Assembly (NCBI GenBank): GCA_000245075.1
Contig: JH599958.1
Span: 15,173-79,172 of the forward strand
Source of the DNA: Acetobacteraceae bacterium AT-5844
Lineage (GTDB): Bacteria; Pseudomonadota; Alphaproteobacteria; Acetobacterales; Acetobacteraceae
Length of the DNA stretch: 64,000 nt
Direction: 5' to 3'
In this document: positions 59,391 through 64,000 of the stretch, one piece after another
How positions within the stretch are numbered: position 1 is the first letter of the stretch
How the letters are laid out: the number at the start of each line of letters is the position of its first letter
Translations under genes and position numbers: made by a program
The notes under the pieces: model-generated
The model's database searches: none
Seen by the model: the letters and a program-made list of their open reading frames with translations, nothing else
What the model was told of the DNA's origin: nothing

Positions 59391-60311
59391 ATGGTTATGG
59401 ATCCGACCCTGCGGGACCTGGAAGTGTTCCGCGCCGTCATGGCCTGCGGCAGCGTGACCCGCGCGGCCCAGGAACTGCGCATCTCACAGCCCGCCGCCAG
59501 CAAGATGCTGCGTCAGGCGGAGGACCGTCTCGGCTTCCAGCTCTTTGTGCGGGAAGGCAAGCGGCTGGTTCCGACGGCGGAGGCGCACGCCCTGCTGCCC
59601 GAGTGGCTGGGCGCCGTCGCCGCGCTGGATGGGGTCAGTCGCCTGGCGGATGCCCTGCGCAAGGGGCGCAGCGGGCGGCTGGCCATCGCCGCCGTGCCTG
59701 TGCTGGCCACGGCCTTGCTGCCGGAAGCCGTGCAGGCCTTCCGTGCCCGGCATCCGGGCATCCTCATCTCCATACGCGCCTGCACGGCGCTGGAAGCGGC
59801 GAACCTGGTGGCGGATCACCGCGCCGACCTCGCTGTGATCCTGGGCCATTCGGCTGACCTGCGCGTGGAGACGGAAAGGTTGGGCGCCTCGCCCATCGGC
59901 TGTGTCCTGCCACCGCGCCATCCGCTGGCGCGTCAGCGGCGGCTGAGTCTGGTGGATTTGGCCGATCAGCCCGTCATCTCGCTCTCGCCCCAGCAACCGG
60001 TCGGCGCGATGCTGCGCCAGGCCATGGCGCAAGAGCCGCGGATGGGCCAGGTCGTGGTGGAGGTCTCACAATCCAGCATCGCCTGTGCGCTGGTCCGGGC
60101 GGGCGCGGGCGTGGCGGTGCTGGACGGCTTCGGCCTGCACGAGGCCCGCGCGCAGGGACTGGTGGCGAGGCCCCTGCGACCGGCGTTACCGCTGGAAGTC
60201 TGCCTGCTGCGCCCCCGGCACCATGCCCAGTCCGGCCCGGCCGCCAACTTCACCGCGCTGTTGCGGGAAACATCGCGGCAGGTGCTGGCGGAGGGGCACG
60301 AGCAGCGCTGA
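59391..60311 (+). CDS. LysR-family transcriptional regulator
   Basis: Regulator of 306 aa. Helix-turn-helix DLEVFRAVMACGSVTRAAQELRISQPAASKMLRQAEDRLGFQLFVREG at the N-terminus and a periplasmic-binding-protein-like effector domain (GRLAIAAVPVLATALLPEAVQAFRARHPG). Two in-frame ATGs (59391 and 59397) are possible starts. It diverges from the enolase-superfamily/Bug unit, which is its likely target. Confidence 0.89.
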   Translation: MVMDPTLRDLEVFRAVMACGSVTRAAQELRISQPAASKMLRQAEDRLGFQLFVREGKRLVPTAEAHALLPEWLGAVAALDGVSRLADALRKGRSGRLAIAAVPVLATALLPEAVQAFRARHPGILISIRACTALEAANLVADHRADLAVILGHSADLRVETERLGASPIGCVLPPRHPLARQRRLSLVDLADQPVISLSPQQPVGAMLRQAMAQEPRMGQVVVEVSQSSIACALVRAGAGVAVLDGFGLHEARAQGLVARPLRPALPLEVCLLRPRHHAQSGPAANFTALLRETSRQVLAEGHEQR

Positions 60312-60504
60312 GCCTTCCGGGCAGCGTCGTGTGATGTGCCGCCCGTTTCATCAGCGGCGCTCCATGCCCCCCGCTGGCCGCTTCCCGCGCCACGGCTCCA
60401 TAGCTTTCAGCCAGTCGTCCTCATGCGCGACTTTCGTGCCAAGCCGGAGAAGTTCCCGATGCAGCGCCCCGAACACCGTCATGTGTCGGCAGGATTGGTC
60501 TCCC

Positions 60505-61476
60505 CTACTCCGCCCGGATCTGCGCAGCAGTGGCAAGCTCCTTCCAACGGACCAGGTCCGCCGCGCGGAAGGCCTCTCCCTGCTCGAGAGTGGAAGGTCG
60601 CGCAACTGCCCCTTCTTGGGCGAGGCTGCGGGCGAGCGGGCCGCTCTGCACCACGGCATTCACGGCTGCGTTGAGCTTTTCGAGGATCGGCCGCGGCAGG
60701 TTTCTCCGCCCGAGCAGCCCCCACCAGATCTCCGCCTTGTAGTCGGGCAGCCCGCTCTCGGCCGGCGTCGGCGCATTCGGTCCGCCCGGCGGTCGTTCTT
60801 CGGACGTCCAGCCCAGCACCTTGACCTTACCAGTGCCGAGCAAACCGGCCGTCGCGGTCGCCGTGGTGAAGGTCAGATGGATGGTGTCGGTCAGCAGGTC
60901 GCTCATCACAGGGCCCGTGCCGCGATAGGGAACATGCTGCATATCCAGCCCGGCCTTTTGAGCAAACAATGCCCCGGCCATATGCCCGATGCTCCCTATC
61001 CCGGCTGACCCGTAATCGACCTTGCCCGGGTTCGCGCGGATATGGGCGATCGCTTCCGCCATGGTGTTGGCCGGAAAGTCAGGCGAGGACAGGACCACCA
61101 GCGGTGACGTCGCCACCAGCGCGGCCATCACGAGATCCTTGGCGGCATCATATGGCGTGGGCTGCACCGCCGCGCTGGTGGCGAAGGTGGAGGAGGTGCT
61201 CAGCAGCGTGTAGCCATCCGCGGGAGCACGGGCGACCTCACCCGTCCCGATCGTGCTGCCCGCACCGCCTTTGTTGTCCACAATCACCGGTTGCCCAAGC
61301 GCACGGCCAAGCTCTTCCGCCAGCGGCCGGCCGATGGCGTCGTTGCTCCCGCCCGGCGGGAAAGGCACCACCAGCCGAATCGGGCGCGTCGGCCAAACGG
61401 ATTGTGCCTGTGCGCGCCTTGAGATTCGGGGCAGTACGGGAAGCGCGAGCAGGGAAAAAAGAGCGCGGCGGTCCAT
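60505..61476 (-). CDS. Tripartite tricarboxylate transporter receptor (Bug/TctC family)
   Basis: Periplasmic receptor of 323 aa with signal segment RRALFSLLALPVLPRISRRAQAQ. Family runs: RPIRLVVPFPPGGSNDAIGRPLAEEL, VIVDNKGGAGSTIG, PADGYTLL. It lies just downstream of another Bug gene on the same strand (20-base gap), so two receptors are probably expressed together. The ligand is unknown. Confidence 0.9.
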   Translation of the reverse strand: MDRRALFSLLALPVLPRISRRAQAQSVWPTRPIRLVVPFPPGGSNDAIGRPLAEELGRALGQPVIVDNKGGAGSTIGTGEVARAPADGYTLLSTSSTFATSAAVQPTPYDAAKDLVMAALVATSPLVVLSSPDFPANTMAEAIAHIRANPGKVDYGSAGIGSIGHMAGALFAQKAGLDMQHVPYRGTGPVMSDLLTDTIHLTFTTATATAGLLGTGKVKVLGWTSEERPPGGPNAPTPAESGLPDYKAEIWWGLLGRRNLPRPILEKLNAAVNAVVQSGPLARSLAQEGAVARPSTLEQGEAFRAADLVRWKELATAAQIRAE

Positions 61477-61496
61477 GGTCTTTCACTCCCCTGTTT

Positions 61497-62480
61497 TTAA
61501 TCGAGGCTGATGCGGGCAGCGGTGACGACGCCGCGCCATCTCTCGATTTCAGCGCGCTGGAACGCTCCGTAAGCCTCGGGTGTATTGGCGACGACGCGGT
61601 ATCCCGTGTCCCGTAGCCGTTGCTCGACGCCCGGATCGCGCAGCGCCGCCGTGATCTTGGCATGCAGGCGGCTCAGGATGGGATCAGGCACCTTCGCGGG
61701 CGCCATCACGGCCTGCCAGGAACTGACCTCGAAATCCGGCATCCCGCATTCGCGCGCCGTGGGCACGTCCGGCAACAGCGGCTCACGCTCGGCCGAGGTC
61801 ACGAAGATCGCGCGGAGACGCCCGTCCCGCACAGGCTCGATGACGGTGCCGACACCCTGAAACGAGATCTGTGTGTTGCCCGCCAACTGGTCCGTCAGGG
61901 CGGCGGCGCCGCCACGGGAGGGCACATGCGTCGCCTCGGTTCCTGTTCTTTGAAGAAAGAGTTCCATGGTGAGATGCGGTGAGGAACCAATGCCGCTGGT
62001 GGCATGGAAAACCTTGCCTGCATTCGCCTTCATCCAGGCCACCACACCAGGCACGTCCGTGGCAGGCACGAGGTTCGGGTTGACCACCAGGACGTTGGGC
62101 GTCGTCACCGCCAGGGTTACGGGCGAGAACTCACGCACGGGATCATAGCCGGGGTCACGGTAGAGAACGGCGTTCAGCGCAAAGACGCCGATCGAGCCGA
62201 CCATCAGGGTGTACCCATCGGGCGCGCTGCGAGCGAGCTGGCGCGCGGCGACCTGCCCGTTGGCTGTGGGTTTGTTGTCCACCACCACGGGCTGCCCAAT
62301 GGTTTGGGACAGGCGGTTGCCGATCGCCCGCGCGACCACGTCGGATGCGCCACCGGCTGCGAAGGGTACCAGGAAGGTGATGGGGCGCGAAGGCCAGGCG
62401 GGCTGCGCGGTGAGATGCCGCGGCCCGGCAAGGAGGCTCGCGCCCAGGGTAGCCAGGGCTTGGCGCCGTTGAACCAGCAT
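61497..62480 (-). CDS. Tripartite tricarboxylate transporter receptor (Bug/TctC family)
   Basis: Periplasmic receptor of 327 aa with signal segment RRQALATLGASLLAGPRHLTAQ. Family runs: RPITFLVPFAAGGASDVVARAIG, VVVDNKPTANGQVAA, PDGYTLMVG. I use the ATG at 62480. The longer frame upstream has no ribosome-binding site and overlaps the divergent IclR gene. It is the first gene of a two-Bug unit, divergent from an IclR regulator with a strong palindrome between. Confidence 0.9.
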   Translation of the reverse strand: MLVQRRQALATLGASLLAGPRHLTAQPAWPSRPITFLVPFAAGGASDVVARAIGNRLSQTIGQPVVVDNKPTANGQVAARQLARSAPDGYTLMVGSIGVFALNAVLYRDPGYDPVREFSPVTLAVTTPNVLVVNPNLVPATDVPGVVAWMKANAGKVFHATSGIGSSPHLTMELFLQRTGTEATHVPSRGGAAALTDQLAGNTQISFQGVGTVIEPVRDGRLRAIFVTSAEREPLLPDVPTARECGMPDFEVSSWQAVMAPAKVPDPILSRLHAKITAALRDPGVEQRLRDTGYRVVANTPEAYGAFQRAEIERWRGVVTAARISLD

Positions 62481-62568
62481 TCCGTTTCCTTCATCCCACT
62501 GATGCGCCGGATTGTGTTCCGGCTGCTTTCGGGGGGACCTTATCGTGAGTCTTTCATCAGACGCTAGT

Positions 62569-62589
62569 GTCTTCCATTCTGTGGAAGAC
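62569..62589. promoter_or_regulatory. IclR operator candidate
   Basis: GTCTTCCA and TGGAAGAC form a perfect 8-bp inverted repeat around a 5-base spacer, in the gap between a Bug gene (start 62480, minus) and the IclR gene (start 62607, plus). It ends 17 bases before the IclR start codon, a good position for autorepression. Confidence 0.6.
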
Positions 62590-62606
62590 GAAGTTAGGAT
62601 CGCAGC

Positions 62607-63389
62607 ATGAGGAAGCGTCAGACACAGCTGGTCGACCAAGCGGGTGAAGCCTCCCGCCCCAAGGCGGCGCTGCAGGAGGTTGAACCTGCCCGCACCGTCG
62701 CGGGCCTGTCCGGAGAGGGAGTGCGAGCGGTGGATCGCGCCCTCGTGCTCCTGCGCGCCTTTCGCGAAGATGACGGGCCGCTCGCCCTGACGGAGCTCTC
62801 GCGCCGCGCCGGGCTCAACATGACCACCGCGTTGCGTCTCCTCGGCACGCTGGAGGCGCATGGCTTCGTCAAGCGCCTGCCGGCGGGCGGCTACCTGCTG
62901 GGGCCGACGCTTCTGCTGCTGGGCGACCTGTTCCGGCGCTCGCTTCGCCTTGAGCACCACGTCATGCCCGCACTCGAGCGGCTGCGCGCGGAAAGCCGGG
63001 AGAGTGCCACCTTCTTCGTTCGCGAAGGCGACCAGCGGCGCTGCGTCTTCCGCCTGGACTCCCCGCAGCTCGTCCGCGACGTGGCCCATGTGGGTGAGGC
63101 GCAGCCACTCGGCCGCGGCGCCCATGGGCGGGCTCTGGTCGCGCTGGAAACGGGAGACAGCCTGCCGGTGGTGAGCCGGGGCGAGCGCCTGCCGGGCATC
63201 GCCGCCATCGCCTGCCCCGTGCTCGACGCGGAAGGCAAGATAGCCGGATCCATCGGCATCACCGCGCCGCTCTACCGCTTCACCCCAGAGCTTGAGCAGG
63301 CCTGCGTAAAGCTCGTCCTGCGCGAGGCGGCCGAGATGACGCGGGACCTGGGCGGAGACCCGGGCCAGTTGGAACGTGCCGTGCGTTGA
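62607..63389 (+). CDS. IclR-family transcriptional regulator
   Basis: Regulator of 260 aa with winged helix VRAVDRALVLLRAFREDDGPLALTELSRRAGLNMTTALRLLGTLEAHGF and effector domain (IAAIACPVLDAEGKIAGSIGITAPL). The first 35 residues are poorly conserved. It is followed 25 bases later by a carboxymuconolactone-decarboxylase-like gene on the same strand and is divergent from two Bug genes, so it probably regulates a small carboxylate-degradation module extending beyond the right edge. Confidence 0.88.
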   Translation: MRKRQTQLVDQAGEASRPKAALQEVEPARTVAGLSGEGVRAVDRALVLLRAFREDDGPLALTELSRRAGLNMTTALRLLGTLEAHGFVKRLPAGGYLLGPTLLLLGDLFRRSLRLEHHVMPALERLRAESRESATFFVREGDQRRCVFRLDSPQLVRDVAHVGEAQPLGRGAHGRALVALETGDSLPVVSRGERLPGIAAIACPVLDAEGKIAGSIGITAPLYRFTPELEQACVKLVLREAAEMTRDLGGDPGQLERAVR

Positions 63390-63414
63390 GCGAGGCGAAA
63401 GGGGAGGAACGAAC

Positions 63415-63987
63415 ATGGCTCGGATTGAGCTGACACCAGAGGCGCAGCGGACGCCGGAAGAGCAGGCGGTGTGCGAGGAAGCGGTCTCCGGCCTGCGCGG
63501 CCGCGTGCCCGCGCCGATGATCGCATGGCTGCGCAACCCGGAACTGGCCCGGCGCGGCCAGAAGCTGGGCGAGTTGCTGCGCTACCAGACCACGCTTGAG
63601 CCTCGGCTCAGTGAACTCGCCATCCTCGTCACCGCCCGCCATTGGTCCTCGCATTACGAATGGACGGTACACAAGCGTGAGGGACTGAAGGCCGGAATGG
63701 ACCCCGAGGTCGTCGCCGCCATCGCCGCCCGGCAGACCCCGGTGCTGGCGGATGCGCGAGAACAGGCGGTCTACGATGTCGCGACCGTGCTGATGGATAC
63801 GCGCCGGGTGCCGGACGCGCTGTATCGCCGGGGCGTCACCGCGCTGGGCGAGCGCGGAATGGTCGAGCTGGTGGGTATCCTCGGCTACTATAGCCTGGTC
63901 GCGCTGACGCTGAATGCCTTCGAAATCGGCCTGCCAGAGGCCTTCGCGCCGGAGCTGGGCGCCGAGCCGGGCGACCCCGCGCCGTGA
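63415..63987 (+). CDS. Carboxymuconolactone decarboxylase family protein
   Basis: All-alpha protein of 190 aa. YQTTLEPRLSELAILVTARHWSSHYEWTVHKREGLKAGM matches the CMD/AhpD fold core; the usual C-x-x-C of AhpD is absent, so peroxidase activity is unlikely and a role in aromatic or lactone metabolism is more likely. GGGGAGGAA supports the ATG at 63415. A GTG overlaps its stop codon (63984) and may begin the next gene, which is cut by the window edge. Confidence 0.85.
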   Translation: MARIELTPEAQRTPEEQAVCEEAVSGLRGRVPAPMIAWLRNPELARRGQKLGELLRYQTTLEPRLSELAILVTARHWSSHYEWTVHKREGLKAGMDPEVVAAIAARQTPVLADAREQAVYDVATVLMDTRRVPDALYRRGVTALGERGMVELVGILGYYSLVALTLNAFEIGLPEAFAPELGAEPGDPAP

Positions 63988-64000
63988 CCGCCAGCTGGGA

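Noticed and set aside
63984-64000. Possible start of a next gene overlapping the CMD-family stop (GTGA)
   Set aside because: Only five codons are visible, so no product can be supported.
1-64000. tRNA, rRNA, CRISPR arrays, insertion sequences, integrases
   Set aside because: I scanned for tRNA T-loop sequences, regular direct-repeat arrays, transposase-like proteins and long terminal inverted repeats and found none that I could support.

Overview
The window is high-GC bacterial DNA (roughly two thirds G+C), densely coding, with no rRNA, tRNA, CRISPR array or insertion sequence that I could recognise. Eight orphan TctC/Bug periplasmic solute receptors, many IclR- and LysR-type regulators, IorAB-type molybdenum hydroxylase genes and a sox gene set point to an alphaproteobacterium, most likely a Roseomonas-like member of the Acetobacteraceae. 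The genus is an inference from gene content only. The run of 13 G at the left end looks like a contig or read edge.

Layout. 0.2-7 kb: a large secreted 5'-nucleotidase-like phosphoesterase with C-terminal DUF4214 repeats, a gene stub, an orphan Bug receptor, an exported SAM-methyltransferase-like protein and an APC amino acid permease. 7.7-16.6 kb: cytochrome c, a two-subunit molybdenum hydroxylase (IorA/IorB type), then a translationally coupled set made of a small cytochrome c, an FccB/SoxF flavoprotein, SoxX, a SoxY relative with an AACIE arm in place of GGCGG, SoxZ and SoxA, followed by an OmpR/histidine kinase pair. soxB and soxCD are not in the window. 16.7-24.6 kb: dihydropyrimidinase and a divergent catabolic run (SDR, IclR, iron alcohol dehydrogenase, sialidase-like protein, DapA-family lyase, Bug). 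24.7-29.5 kb: an HcnABC-like heterotrimeric FAD dehydrogenase, divergent from an IclR-Bug pair.

29.5-39.8 kb: a hydantoinase/oxoprolinase locus (XRE-cupin regulator, M81 peptidase-like protein, HyuA, HyuB, LysR) divergent from a peptide-type ABC binding protein and a HisD-like dehydrogenase. 39.9-44.9 kb: an apparent sugar-acid locus with an enolase-superfamily dehydratase, a DapA-family enzyme lacking the usual tyrosine, a regulator in which IclR is fused to an SMP-30 lactonase, and a Bug receptor. A TCCA-N5-TGGA palindrome occurs at both promoter regions of this locus. 45-54.4 kb: a divergent aromatic-degradation-like cluster around a GntR regulator, with MhpA-like hydroxylase, extradiol-dioxygenase-like VOC protein, hydrolases, dehydrogenases, Bug, and an internally deleted glutaryl-CoA dehydrogenase gene. 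54.5-64 kb: LysR plus FAD oxidoreductase, Bug plus enolase-superfamily enzyme plus LysR, two more Bug genes, and IclR plus carboxymuconolactone-decarboxylase-like protein.

How it fits together: the window is mostly a mosaic of small catabolic modules, each with its own regulator, a few enzymes and a substrate-binding receptor without its membrane partners. Several regulators have a clear palindrome in the adjacent intergenic region. The sox-like operon with a molybdenum hydroxylase and the IclR-SMP30 fusion locus are the parts I consider most likely to hold undescribed biology.
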